This document shows, one piece after another, positions 30,224-41,280 of a DNA stretch of 64,000 nt. The stretch is from Leptobrachium leishanense. Taxonomy: Eukaryota > Chordata > Amphibia > Anura > Megophryidae. The translations under genes were made by a program, and so were the position numbers. The notes under the pieces are model-generated. The model was not told the origin of the DNA. It was given only the letters and a program-made list of their open reading frames with translations, and searched no databases. Every line of letters begins with the position of its first letter. The first letter of the stretch is position 1. The DNA lies in contig CM019063.1 in NCBI GenBank assembly GCA_009667805.1, positions 405,982,959 through 406,046,958 of the forward strand, read 5' to 3'.

Positions 30224-30666
30224 TGTGCTGTTACAGTTATATTCATATTCATTTAGATGGGGATTTTTACTGTATAGATAGTCCTTATGCTGCCACCTAG
30301 TGGTCTTTCTGTATTGTACATGCTTTTCTTTTTTCCCCTCGCTTTATTGATGATGCGCTTCCTGTGTGTGTGAAGTCCCACCCTTCTTTGTGAGAGCTGT
30401 AGCATGGTGTAGTTTATCAAGCAGCATATGTCTCTTCATGATCGCAAGCTAAGGACAGTATCATCTTTTGACCACATAAAACATATCATTCCATTATCTG
30501 CTGTAACCTGATGTACGGAATAAAGCAAGTCGTGGAAAGAAACAGTGTTTTGGTGAGTTCAGCTATCTGATAAGGATTGTCCTCAGTGATTTCATCTACT
30601 TTTACAGGCCAGGCATAGAGGTCTCTGCAAGGGATATATCGATATACAAAGATCGGAGTCAGAATA
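30224..30666 (+). repeat. BEL/Pao 5' LTR
   Basis: The LTR is 443 bp. It carries promoter and polyadenylation functions for the element; a candidate AATAAA ('ggaataaagcaag') lies near 30519. It differs from the 3' LTR by few substitutions and lacks a 17-bp segment ('ctgctgtatcctgtgat' type duplication) present there. Confidence 0.85.
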
Positions 30667-30902
30667 GTCAAAAGATGTATAGAATCCTACACACTGCTAC
30701 TATATATGTGTGTGCTTAATCTGCAATCAAGCTCAGTGTCATCGGCCATCTTGGGGAAGCACATGGTCGCACAAGCTTACTGCATCTCACTTATACTGCA
30801 TCGCACTGAATATTAAAAACGGTTTCTCTGCATTTATCTGTGTTACCTGCCTGTCGTTCATCTTCTTAAAGAGACAGTACTATTTTTGCAAAAACGTATA
30901 AA

Positions 30903-33200
30903 ATGTCCAGACAAGGTTCTGTGCACTCTATTATGGCTGAACTGACGCAGATTCATCATGTCCCTGAAGCCGCAGACGTACAAGGAGCAGAATCTGCAGA
31001 GTTTGCCGAACAGAGTGTAAACCCAAATGCACAATAAGGCTAGGGTCAGACGAAAGCATTTTTCCCCGCGAACGTGAAAAAGTGCGTCCGAACGCATTGA
31101 CGTATTTTTCACGGAATGCGCAAAAACGGTCTGACGACGTGCATTTTCGGGCGTGATTTTGTACGGATCGTCAAAAAAACTCTTTTTCCGTCTGGACGTT
31201 ATGTAGGCTGGACATTAGCAGCGTCTGACATCTCATAATCACGCAAACACGCCGCTATGCCGCAGCTGCGCACTCAGTACTAGCGGTTCAGCGTTCTCAG
31301 AAAAATGCGTTCAAATTCCACTTGTGTTGCACGGCCGGACTTTTGTGAGGCCGTACATCGTATATTGGCCGTCATTGCCCGTCATCTGCTGCTAGTGCGG
31401 CCGTAATTATGTGCGCCAGAACGCACGTTAAAAGTGCGCTGGTCTGACCCCAGCCTTAAACTGACACTGAAACTCAGAGAAAACTATGAATGCACTAGAG
31501 ATGAGCTCTCCAGCAGTCTTTCAGACCTGTGGGACAGAACGTCACAATGCAGGTCAGTTTTACCACACTTTAACGATCACCCAGCTGAATTAAGAGACTC
31601 TATAGATCGTCTGTCTGCTGCATATCAACGTTACCAGGGGCTGTCTGCAAAATACACAGATTTCTTGCAGGACTCTAATATGCAAGACTTTTCAGCAGAA
31701 CTGACCAAGACTGATGCACTAAACCAACAAAGAGACCTCCTAGTGCAAGTTGCCAAAGAAAGGGCAGAATTCCGCATTGCTCAACTGCAAGAGACCAGAT
31801 CGCACAGATCCACATCAACCAAGCTCACTGCACATTCCTCCAGATCCTCTCACTCCAGACATTCAACGTTAAGTGACAAGCTAATAGAGGCCCGCGCTGA
31901 AGCGGAGTCAAAGAAAGTGCAAAGCTCCTTTGCTAAAAAACAAGCAGAGTTAGAGGCCCGCCAAGCAGAGTTAGAAGCTCACAGCAAAGTCCGCTAAGCA
32001 GAGTTAGAAGCCCGCCAAGCAGAGACGGCATCCCAAATCAAGATTCTGCAAATGGAAAAGGAGGAAGCAGCTGCCGTAGCGAGTCTGAAGGTCCTTGAAG
32101 AAGCAATGGGACAAAGTACTAATGCAGACTGCCCTATCCCAGCAGAACTGGAAGACCCAGTCGAACGCACTAGTGAATACGTATTAAAGCATAACATTTG
32201 CAACAATACACAGTCATCTCCTGTACCTCCTCCCAACACTGTTCTGACTCTCAATGCAGAGACCTCTCAGCTCCAAATGACTGAGCCTCTTCCAGTCCAC
32301 AACACAAGAACATCTACGCAGCAAATCACATCAACTCATTCTGCCAGCAAGGTGAATCCCAGTGACAAGCCGCAGCACAAGCCGCAGCCATCAGAAGCCT
32401 TAGAGACTACACCAAAGTTAAACGCTCTTGCAACGTCATTTTATCCTGGTAAACCTCACCCTTCATCACCAGAGAACTTTAACACCCAAGCGGTTCCTCA
32501 AGTTACTTTGGCACCAAAGAGTGAGAGATCAGACTTGACTGACTTCGCCAGATATATGATACGCCGAGAGCTCATTAACACAAGCCTCTCAAGGTTCGAC
32601 GACTGTCCAGAGAGCTACAGGGCCTGGAGATCAACCTTCAAGGCTGCTATTGCTGATCTGAACCTTACTACCAAGGAGGAACTTGATTTGCTCATAAAGT
32701 GGCTGGGGCCAGAATCCACAGATCGTGTTAAAAGACTGAGAACAGTACATGTTGACCATCCGGATGCAGGTCTCGTTGCTGCGTGGGCAAGACTTGAGCA
32801 AGCTTATGGCAGCTCTGAAGCCATAGAAGGCGCACTGTTCAAGAGACTGCAAAACATCCCAAAAATGGGTAACAAAGACTATCGCAAGCTCCAAGAACTG
32901 AGTGATCTCCTCATGGAGCTAGAGTTGGCAAAGACAGACCCATGTCTACCTGGACTAAGCTTCCTGGACACTGCTCATGGTGTCAATCCAGTGGCGTCTA
33001 AACTGCCATACGGCCTGCAAGAGAAATGGGCGCAATACGGCTCAAGATACAAAAGAGACTATAAAGTTTCCTTCCCTCCATTCTCATATTTTTGCAGGTT
33101 CATCAGCGAACAAGCCTGGACAAAAAAACGATCCCAGCTTCAGCGAAACCAACTTGCCAGCTTCATCATCATCACCAGCATCCTCATCAAGGTATGATAA
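30903..33200 (+). pseudogene. BEL/Pao gag-like ORF, broken
   Basis: The reading starts at the ATG at 30903 (MSRQGSVHS...), is cut by the MITE at 31038 and continues from 31456. A coiled-coil, Glu/Gln/Ala-rich part follows (about 31680-32110, 'AELEARQAELEA'). Next is the DUF1759-type gag core of Pao elements (32560-32960), with 'ESYRAWRSTFKAAI', 'LLIKWLGPES' and 'KRLQNIPKMG'. An in-frame TAA lies at 31995-31997 and the frame shifts between about 33090 and 33200. In the family this protein forms the particle that packages element RNA. Described only; not functional here. Confidence 0.8.
31038..31455. mobile_element. GGCTAGGGTCAGACGAACG-type MITE, copy 3, nested in gag
   Basis: The left end is GGCTAGGGTCAGACGAAAGC; the right end, reversed, is GGCTGGGGTCAGACCAGCGC. 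The interior corresponds in reverse orientation to the copy at 24727-25153. It interrupts the BEL/Pao gag soon after its start, so this MITE family moved after the BEL/Pao insertion. Confidence 0.7.
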
Positions 33201-33855
33201 CACAGCGACTACACGTAAACACTTTAATAGAGCCATATTTGTTAAAAGGACAGACATCTCACCACCCGGGTCCTCTCTTGCAAACCAGAGGGATTCGGGT
33301 GATAGCGATAAAGACCCTAATCGTCAGTGCCCTATTCACAATGAACCTCACCCTTTAAAGAAATGTCGTGGCCTTAGGGCAAAGACTTTACAAGAGCGCA
33401 GGGAGATTCTTCAAAAACTTGGGGTATGCTACAGGTGCTGTGCTTCTTACGGACATTTTGCTAAAGACTGTAAAGTTGTCATCAAGTACACAGAATGCAG
33501 CAGTGACAGACATGTTACGGCTATGCACCCTACTCCACTTCCAGACAACCCACAACAGCTACCTACCTCTGCACCTGTCTCAAATCATGGCGGGGAGCAA
33601 CAAGGTGATGCTCCAGCTATAGGGAATATTTCTTCTTCATGCACGGAAGTCTGTGGAGAAGGCTTAGATTACAAATGCTGTGCCAAGGTATGCCTAGTCA
33701 AGATATACCCAGGGGGTCAACCTGAGAAAGCCACGAAGATGTATGCCATATTAGATGAACAGAGCAACAGATCGCTTGTTAAGCCTAAATTCTTTGAGAT
33801 CTTCGGCATAAAGGGACATGCAACACCGTATACTCTCAGAACCTGTTCTGGTCGG
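33200..33855 (+). pseudogene. BEL/Pao zinc-knuckle and protease segment
   Basis: A cysteine-histidine knuckle of form C-x2-C-x5-H-x4-C ('CYRCCASYGHFAKDC', about 33429-33473) is followed by a second Cys/His-rich stretch and the start of the retropepsin-like protease ('AILDEQSNRS', about 33746-33775). The protease is cut by an inserted solo LTR at 33856 and resumes at 34732 ('GFMVSHIKG'). In BEL/Pao elements the knuckle binds RNA and the protease matures the polyprotein. Confidence 0.7.
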
Positions 33856-34726
33856 TGTCACGGTGGCAGTACCACCAGGCACGCACCACCCTATCCCTGC
33901 CCTCCGATCCTTGGAAGTGGTCGGTCTGTATATATATCCCTATGAATATAACTCGCAGCAAGGTGAGGCCCTGGTTCCTGAGAGAAGCCCCTATATGCAG
34001 AGATGCAGTGTAAACTGCAAGGACAGATGAAAGCAACACAGGGTTAACAAAAGACCTCTGTACGGCAATACCAAAGATTCCCTGCACTGAAAGGCCGGTC
34101 TTTAGGATAGCCGGATCTAATCTAAAGGAAAGTATTACCTTGAAGCCGTACAGAGTCTTTTGTTGTATACAGATGACAGGGTTACCTGGAAACGGTACAG
34201 ACAAGGAAAATACTATAGAGTAGTCATATAGAGGAAAGCCAAAAGGTCATAACCAGAGAGAGTACGTCATACAGGATATAGGAATAGGAACCAGAAGGGA
34301 AGTCAGCCAAGCCAAAATCGGTAACCGGGGAATCAGAATGGAACATAAACAGCAAACCAAAATACAGCAATAGACAGAACTAAATACACAAAAGGAACTG
34401 ACATAAACTGGAACAGAAATAACAGAGGCAAAAACTAAACAAGGATGAACAAACGGAGGCTAACAGGAACACAGCAAGGAGCTCTCAGGACACAAGTCGC
34501 AAGGAGACCAGGCAAAGTAAAATGACCCAGCAATGTACTATAGGCACATTGCTCTAATATAGGCAGGGGAAATCAAGGCAAGGGTCAACAGGTGAGCAGC
34601 ACACAGAACACCAATTAACCCCTGGGAGGCCACCCAGGAATTGGCAGCAACAGAAACACAAGGGAAAAAACACAAAATACAAATACAGAGGGCGGGAAGA
34701 CAGGTTTGGAACGTGGGAACGTGACA
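33856..34726. mobile_element. Solo LTR (probably Ty3/Gypsy-like), nested in BEL/Pao
   Basis: The segment starts TGTCACGG and ends CGTGACA, with an exact 5-bp duplication GTCGG at 33851-33855 and 34727-34731. TG/CA ends and 5-bp duplication are typical of LTR retrotransposons, and 871 bp without an ORF fits a single LTR left by recombination. The family (Gypsy rather than ERV) is a guess. Confidence 0.65.
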
Positions 34727-34731
34727 GTCGG

Positions 34732-36483
34732 GTAGAGATTTTTGGCAGAAGGGCCAACGGGTTTATGGTCTCTCACATCAAGGGGAGAGAGGGAATACTC
34801 CTACCAACATTAGTTGAATGTGACCAGATACCAGACGAAAGGGAAGAGATTCCTACTCCAGAGGCTGCAAATCACCATCCGCACTTAAGGCATCTTGTAG
34901 ATGAGATTCCAGTAATGGACATGAATGCTGAAATCTTGGTCCTGCTAGGAAGAGACATTCTCAGAGTACATAAAGTACGAGAACAGTGCGACGGACCAGA
35001 CGATGACCCTTATGCACAAAGACTTGACCTGGGCTGGGTAATAGTGGGCAATGTATGCTTGGATAAAATGCACACGTCATCTGAGATCCACTCCTTCAAA
35101 ACTCACGTGTTAGGAAACGGACGTGTATCCCACTTCAAACCGTGTCCTCACCATTATGACGTAAAGGAGAAGCCTCTTGACATTATCTGCGTGTCCGACG
35201 TCACTCCTATCCTCTGTGATGACAACCTAGGTACCACAGTGTTTTGTACTACAAGCAATGACAACAAAACAGCTTTATCAGTTGAAGACAGAGAATTCAT
35301 TAAAGTAATGGACAAAGAATTCTTCAAGGATGAGTCTAACAGCTGGGTAGCACCATTACCTCTTCGTGCTGCAAGGGTCAAACTCCCAAACAATCGTGAA
35401 CAGACTTTATCCAGAGTCAAGTCACTTCAACAAACACTAAAGAACAGACCTGAAATGAAGGACCATTTCATCGCCTTTATGAAAAGGATCTTTGACAATA
35501 ATCACGCTGAGCCAGTTCCACCTCTTCGAGAACATGAGGAGTGCTGGTACCTGCCTTTCTTCGGAGTGTATCATCCACGTAAGCCAAAACAAATCAGGGT
35601 AGTATTTGACTCCAGTGCCAAGCACCAAGGCATATCCCTGAACGATGTTCTTCTCACTGGTCCTAACCAGACCAACAACCTTGTAGGTGTACTCATGAGG
35701 TTCAGAAGGCTGCCAGTCGCCACACGCTGCTACACTTCAGCTTCTCTTGCTACAAGTCAGAGAAAGGAACTTCACATCTTCTCAGATGCATCTTCTGACG
35801 CCATAGCAGCTGTCGCCTACCACAAGGTCCTGAATTCCTACTGGATCATCCAGAAGAAACAACAGCTGACGTCTTTGGTCTACAAAATCCTGACGAAGAT
35901 CCAGATATTCGTCCTGAAGTTAAAACTCTTGTCACCAGAACTGCACAAGGACTTGTCTTGGGCTGTCAACGCTTTGAACGTTTCTCCAAGTGGACAATTC
36001 TTGTACGCACCATCGCGAGAAGCATCTGCCATAATCAATTCTAGACCACTTGTTCCAGTGTCTACAGATCCAGAAAACCCAACCATCCTTACTCCAGCTG
36101 CTCTTCTTACCCAGAAACTCGGGACTGTTCCTGTTCCACCTGGAAACTTTAAAGCAGGAAATCTGTGCTACAACCAGTGGAAGCGAGTACAACACCTTGC
36201 CAACTGCTTCTGGAATCATTGGAAGATGGAGTATCTTTCCACTCTGCAAGGACGCAGAAAATGGCAACGCCTGAACCCGAACGTTCAAGTTGGAGATCTC
36301 GTTCTCCTCAAGGACCAGCAAGCCGAAAGGAAAGAGTGGCCTATGGGACTTATTAATAAGAGCATCGCTAGCGATGATGGTAAGGTACGTAAGGTGGAGG
36401 TGAAGGTCGCAAGACAAGGAACTGTAAAGACTTTTATCAGACCTATCACGGAACTTGTTTTGCTCTTACCGCTTGGAGACTGA
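34732..36483 (+). pseudogene. BEL/Pao pol remnant with internal deletions
   Basis: The open stretch starts with the end of the protease ('VLLGRDILRVH') and continues into the RT amino-terminal region ('FFGVYHPRKP', 'RVVFDSSAKHQGISLNDVLL', near 35560-35660). It then jumps at about 35715, without the catalytic aspartates, to an RNase H-like segment ('LHIFSDASSDAIAAVAY'). It then runs into the end of the integrase ('AIINSRPLVP') and the DUF5641-like C-terminal domain ('KWQRLNPNVQVGDLVLLKD'). The RT palm and integrase core are missing, so the 572-codon frame is a deletion product. It is not an active polymerase. Confidence 0.8.
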
Positions 36484-36594
36484 ACTTACTTAGGTCTTCA
36501 AGACATCTAGCAAATTACGCTGTCGTTATTTGCGCTTGCATAACTACCGTTATGATGTTTATATATAGTGACATTTTCAATGCCAGACGGGGAG

Positions 36595-37053
36595 TGTGCT
36601 GTTACAGTTATATTCATATTCATTTAGATGGGGATTTTTACAGTATAGATAGTCCTTATGCCGCCACCTAGTGGTCTTTCTGTATTGTACATGCTTTTCT
36701 TTTTTCCCTCGCTTTATTGATGATGCGCTTCCTGTGTGTGTGAAGTCCCACCCTTCTTTGTGAGAGCTGTAGCATGGTGTAGTTTATCAAGCAGCATATG
36801 TCTCTTCATGATCGCAAGCTAAGGACAGTATCATCTTTTGACCACATAAAACATATCATTCCATCATCTGCTGTATCCTGTGATCTGCTGTAACCGGATG
36901 TACGGAATAAAGCAAGTCGTGGAAAGAAACAGTGTTTTGGTGAGTTCAGCTATCTGATAAGGATTGTCCTCAGTGATTTCATCTACTTTTACAGGCCAGG
37001 CATAGAGGTCTCTGCAAGGGATATATCGCTATACAACGATCGGAGTCAGAATA
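36595..37053 (+). repeat. BEL/Pao 3' LTR
   Basis: The LTR is 459 bp and nearly identical to 30224-30666 apart from a 17-bp extra segment near 36872 and single changes. High LTR similarity means the insertion is not very old, although three later events hit the element. Confidence 0.85.
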
Positions 37054-37056
37054 CAG

Positions 37057-38116
37057 CTACAGAATGATCTTGAGTCCAGGTCTGGCTCACCCATATCTGT
37101 ACCAGGAATGACAATTTGCTCTGCTGCCTGCAGTTCCTGGCCACTGGGACTTTCCAGCATCCCCTGTCCGTGCTAACTTGTAAGTTATAGGGCGTAAGTA
37201 GTAACAGGCCAATCACAAAAAATCCCTTACACATATTTCCTGGAATTAACTCAAATACAATATCTCAGCTACAGAATGATCTTGAGTCCAGGTCTGGCTC
37301 ACACATATCTGTACCAGGAATGACAATTTGCTCTGCTGCCTGCAGTTCCTGGCCACTGGGACTTCCCAGCATCCCCTGTCTGTGCTAACTTGTAAGTTAT
37401 AGGGCGTAAGTAGTAACAGGCCAATCACAAAAAATCCCTTACACATATTTCCTGGAATTAACTCAAATACAATATCTCAGCTACAGAATGATCTTGAGTC
37501 CAGGTCTGGCTCACACATATCTGTACCAGGAATGACAATTTGCTCTGCTGCCTGCAGATCCTGGCCACTGGGACTTTCCAGCATCCCCTGTCCGTGCTAA
37601 CTTGTAAGTTATAGGGCGTAAGTAGTAACAGGCCAATCACAAAAAATCCCTTACACATATTTCCTGGAATTAACTCAAATACAATATCTCAGCTACAGAA
37701 TGATCTTGAGTCCAGGTCTGGCTCACACATATCTGTACCAGGAATGACAATTTGCTCTGCTGCCTGCAGATCCTGGCCACTGGGACTTTCCAGCATCCCC
37801 TGTCCGTGCTAACTTGTAAGTTATAGGGCGTAAGTAGTAACAGGCCAATCACAAAAAATCCCTTACACATATTTCCTGGAATTAACTCAAATACAATATC
37901 TCAGCTACAGAATGATCTTGAGTCCAGGTCTGGCTCACACATATCTGTACCAGGAATGACAATTTGCTCTGCTGCCTGCAGTTCCTGGCCACTGGGACTT
38001 CCCAGCATCCCCTGTCTGTGCTAACTTGTAAGTTATAGGGCGTAAGTAGTAACAGGCCAATCACAAAAAATCACTAACACATATTTCCTGGAATTAACTC
38101 AAATACGATATCTCAG
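37057..38116 (+). repeat. Five 212-bp tandem units derived from a Harbinger transposase exon
   Basis: Unit starts are 37057, 37269, 37481, 37693 and 37905, all exactly 212 bp. Each has a 123-bp part related to Harbinger transposase (frame pieces 'LQNDLESRSG' and 'NLLCCLQFLATGTFQ', offset by a frameshift) and an 89-bp part. The second part starts GTAAGTTATAGG and ends ATATCTCAG, exactly like an intron. Units 2-4 are very similar to one another. Two further units lie at 38751-38962 and 38963-39174. Open frames on the minus strand are shadows. Confidence 0.85.
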
Positions 38117-38750
38117 AAGGGAGTAAGACAAGGTAGATAATGGAACGTATCAAGTAAAAGACACATCCTGCCCTGTTGTTATGCTAACATCTTGATAAGT
38201 AGACGTTAGCATGTGCATTAGTGACTTTAACGTCTCTCCTCAATATTCCAATGTTGGCGTTAAGCTGGTGTGAAATTAGTTAGCGCCTCGCAGCTTGCGT
38301 CTCCTATACTTAATTTGGGGAGAACAATTATTTTTAACGTCTCAAGACGTGAGGTATTCCAAGGTACTGGTGCAAGTTAACGTCTGGACACAAAATGACA
38401 AATTTTAACAACTCCTGAAATCTGGTCTTAATTACAAACTTGGATAACCTGATGAAGCGCTGGAACCTGAGCATATATAAAGGAATGCAGCCTTGTACCA
38501 AGTATCATAAGGGATGTCACAAGGTATGTAAGAATTGTAACATGTGTGTTCCTCCTTCCTCCTGATACGCCGCCATATTTGACAAAACCGTCCCCAATGC
38601 CAGAATGCAGCAGGAATTGGAAAGGGCACAGTGTATTCCACAGACATTTGTGTCCAAAAGACACATTTAACTTCGGATGGCTGAACTGTTGTGAAGTGCC
38701 GCTTGCGTTACAGAATCATCCATGACCAGATCTGCAGTCTCTATCAAAAG
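38117..38750 (+). repeat. Harbinger promoter/first-exon unit, copy 1 (634 bp)
   Basis: The unit is duplicated at 39175-40407. A TATA-like 'gagcatatataaaggaatg' lies near 38469-38487. The 3' end codes for the N-terminal Harbinger transposase ('RYRIIHDQICSLYQK') and joins directly to the 123-bp exon segment at 38751. This copy lacks the MITE present in copy 2. Confidence 0.7.
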
Positions 38751-39174
38751 CTACAGAATGATCTTGAGTCTAGGTCTGGCTCAAGCATATCTGTACCAGG
38801 AATGACAATTTGCTCTGCTGCCTGCAGTTCCTGGTGACTGGGACTTTCCAGCATCCCCTGTCTGTGCTAACTTGTAAGTTATAGGGCGGAAGTAGTAACA
38901 GGCCAATCACAAAAAATCCCTTATACATATTTTCTGGAATTAACTCAAATACAATATCTCAGCTACAGAATGATCTTGAGTCCAGGTCTGGCTCACACAT
39001 ATCTGTACCAGGAATGACAATTTGCTCTGCTGCCTGCAGATCCTGGCCACTGGGACTTTCCAGCATCCCCTGTCCGTGCTAACTTGTAAGTTATAGGGCG
39101 TAAGTAGTAACAGGCCAATCACAAAAAATCCCTTACACATATTTCCTGGAATTAACTCAAATACAATATCTCAG
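38751..39174 (+). repeat. 212-bp units 6 and 7
   Basis: Unit 6 (38751-38962) carries the 'tctaggtctggctcaagc' variant continuous with the upstream first exon. Unit 7 (38963-39174) matches the main array. Together with 38117-38750 they form a higher-order repeat with the downstream duplicate. Confidence 0.85.
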
Positions 39175-40407
39175 AAGGGAGTAAGACAAGGTAGATAATG
39201 GAACGTATCAAGTAAAAGACACATCCTGCCCTGTTGTTATGCTAACATCTTGATAAGTAGACGTTAGCGTGTGCATTAGTGACTTTAACGTCTCTCCTCA
39301 ATATTCCAATGTTGGCGTTAAGCTGGTGTGAAATTAGTTAGCGCCTCGCAGCTTGCGTCTCCTATACTTAATTTGGGGAGAACAATTATTTTTAACGTCT
39401 CAAGACGTGAGGTATTCCAAGGTACTGGTGCAAGTTAACGTCTGGACACAAAATGACAAATTTTAACAACTCCTGAAATCTGGTCTTAATTACAAACTTG
39501 GATAACCTGATGAAGCGCTGGAACCTGAGCATATATAAAGGAATGCAGCCTTGTACCAAGTATCATAAGGGATGTCACAAGGTATGTGAGAATTGTAACA
39601 TGTGTGTTCCTCCTTCCTCCTGATACGCCGCCATATTTGACAAAACCGTCCCCAATGCCAGAATGCAGCAGGAATTGGAAAGGGCACAGTGTATTCCACA
39701 GATATTCGTGTCCAAAAGACACATTTAGGCTTGTGCACCGATTTTGTTTTCGGTTCGATTCGGTTCGATTTTTCGGATTTTTAAACTTTTCGATTCGGCT
39801 CGTTTCGACCGATTTCGGTTTCGATTCGGTTCGGACCGTTTTTCGGGTAAATTTTTTTCGGAATTTCGACCATTTTTCGTATTTTCGTGTCACTGTGCTC
39901 GTTTTTTGTATCGACTTTTCGTGATTTCGGAAATTTTCGTTTTTCGGAATTGCACATTTTTTCGGAATATCGACCATTTTTCGTATTTTCGTGTCATTTT
40001 GCTCGTTTTTTGTATCTACTTTTCGTTTTTTCGGAAAATTTTCGTTTTTCCGAAAATTTTCGTTTTCAGAAAATTTTCGTTTTTCGGAAAATTTTCTTTT
40101 TTCGTAAAATTTTCTTTTTTCGGAACATCTATTCTCCTCGTTTGACACATTTCAAGTCCATTCGAAAAATCCGAAAATATTTCGTTTCGGCTCGGAAAAC
40201 ATTTCGGATCTGACATTTTCGGATCTAAAAATTTTCGGAAATTCGTCCGCATCCGAAAGCACGAATCGGGAAATTTCGTGAAAATTCCGAAATTCCGAAA
40301 CCCGAAACGCACATCCCTAACATTTAACTTCGGATGGCTGAACTGTTGTGAAGTGCCGCTTGCGTTACAGAATCATCCATGACCAGATCTGCAGTCTCTA
40401 TCAAAAG
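39175..40407 (+). repeat. Harbinger promoter/first-exon unit, copy 2, split by a MITE
   Basis: It is nearly identical to 38117-38750 up to about 39726 and again after about 40319. The insertion in between is absent from copy 1, which therefore serves as the empty site. Confidence 0.75.
39726..40318. mobile_element. AGGGATGTGCAC-type MITE (hAT-like), TTCGG-rich
   Basis: The left end is AGGCTTGTGCACCGATTTTG; the right end, reversed, is AGGGATGTGCGTTTCGGG. The body is filled with TTCGG/CCGAA words on both strands. Comparison with the empty copy at 38117-38750 places the insertion precisely, with 'acattt' present at both edges. It is non-coding; six-frame ORFs (Phe/Arg-rich) are compositional. 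A related element starts at 63314. Confidence 0.7.
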
Positions 40408-41280
40408 CTACAGAATGATCTTGAGTCTAGGTCTGGCTCAAGCATATCTGTACCAGGAATGACAATTTGCTCTGCTGCCTGCAGTTCCTGGTGACTGGGA
40501 CTTTCCAGCATCCCCTGTCTGTGCTAACCTGTGTTTGCCAGAGCATGTTTTCCTAGATGCTCCACCATTTCGTCACAGCTATGCAGGGCAAGTGCCATTA
40601 ATACATTGGATACCCAACCACCCCTAAGGATTTTGCAATATTAAACAGGAGTTTTATGAGCATGGAGGGTTTCCCAATGTTCTGGGGGCAGTCGATTGCA
40701 CCCACATAGAGATCCGTGCACCGTGGAAGATTACTGCAGTTTATATCCATTGCAAGTACTTCCATTCCTTAAACGTGCAAATGGTTTGTGATGCCTACAT
40801 GCACATCATGAATGTACTTGCAGCGTTTCCAGGGAGTGCCCATGATTCATATATCCTGGCTAATACCTCAGTGTGATTTCCAGGAAAGAAGATTCCCCGT
40901 TGGCTGGTTACTAGGTGAGAATACGGTATATTTGGTTCACAAATACATCATAACTGTAAAATATTGTGAAATTTAAAAAAATATTAATGTATGTAATATA
41001 ACATTTATTAGGTGATTCAGGATACCTACTGAGGTCATAGCTCATGACGCCTTATCGCAGAATTGAAGGACCTGCACAGGGGGTGTACAACAATGCCCAC
41101 AAATACGCCAGGAGCATCATTGAGAGAACATGCTAGATCCTGAAAATGTGCTTTAGGTGGCTGGACGGGTCTGACGCATCAATGCAATACCAGCCTGACA
41201 AAGTGGTCCTCCTGGTAATAGCCTGTGCCATGTTACATAATATGGCTGTACATTAGGAGGAGGAAGTGGATGCTGCTGTA
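40408..41280 (+). pseudogene. Harbinger (PIF) transposase pseudogene with an apparent intron
   Basis: Frames read through 'LQNDLESRSGSSISVPG' and 'NLLCCLQFLVTGTFQ', then the DDE domain 'FPNVLGAVDCTHIEI' with its Asp, 'YFHSLNVQMVCDA', and 'AAFPGSAHDSYIL' with the second Asp. After an apparent GT-AG intron at 40915-41011 comes 'GDSGYLL' and 'AQGVYNNAHKYARSIIERT', which holds the third acidic residue. Family transposases work with a second Myb-like protein and insert at short TWA-type sites. Several stops and frameshifts ('MFS*MLHH', 'TC*ILK') make it non-functional. Its first exon lies in 39175-40407. Confidence 0.8.

Larger units (their letters stand above)
30224..37053 (+). mobile_element. 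BEL/Pao LTR retrotransposon, internally deleted, with nested insertions
   Basis: Two LTRs begin TGTGCTGTTACAG and end 'gatcggagtcagaata'. The flanks CAGTT and CAGCT form a 5-bp duplication with one mismatch. A purine-rich tract 'agacggggag' precedes the 3' LTR. The inside codes for a gag, zinc-knuckle, protease and fragmentary pol of BEL/Pao type. A MITE (31038-31455) splits gag, a solo LTR (33856-34726) splits the protease, and most of the reverse transcriptase and integrase cores are deleted. It is dead. It inserted into a Harbinger-derived tandem array. Confidence 0.85.

Noticed and set aside
38446..38475. 'ctgatgaagcgctgg' as a second hammerhead core
   Set aside because: The GAAA core and cleavage triplet are missing at the required positions.
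37057..39174. Regular repeats that could suggest a CRISPR array
   Set aside because: Units of 212 bp are tandem without variable spacers, and the context is eukaryotic.
39586..40312. Several Phe/Arg/Lys-rich ORFs on both strands
   Set aside because: They reflect TTCG/CGAA-rich composition of a MITE.
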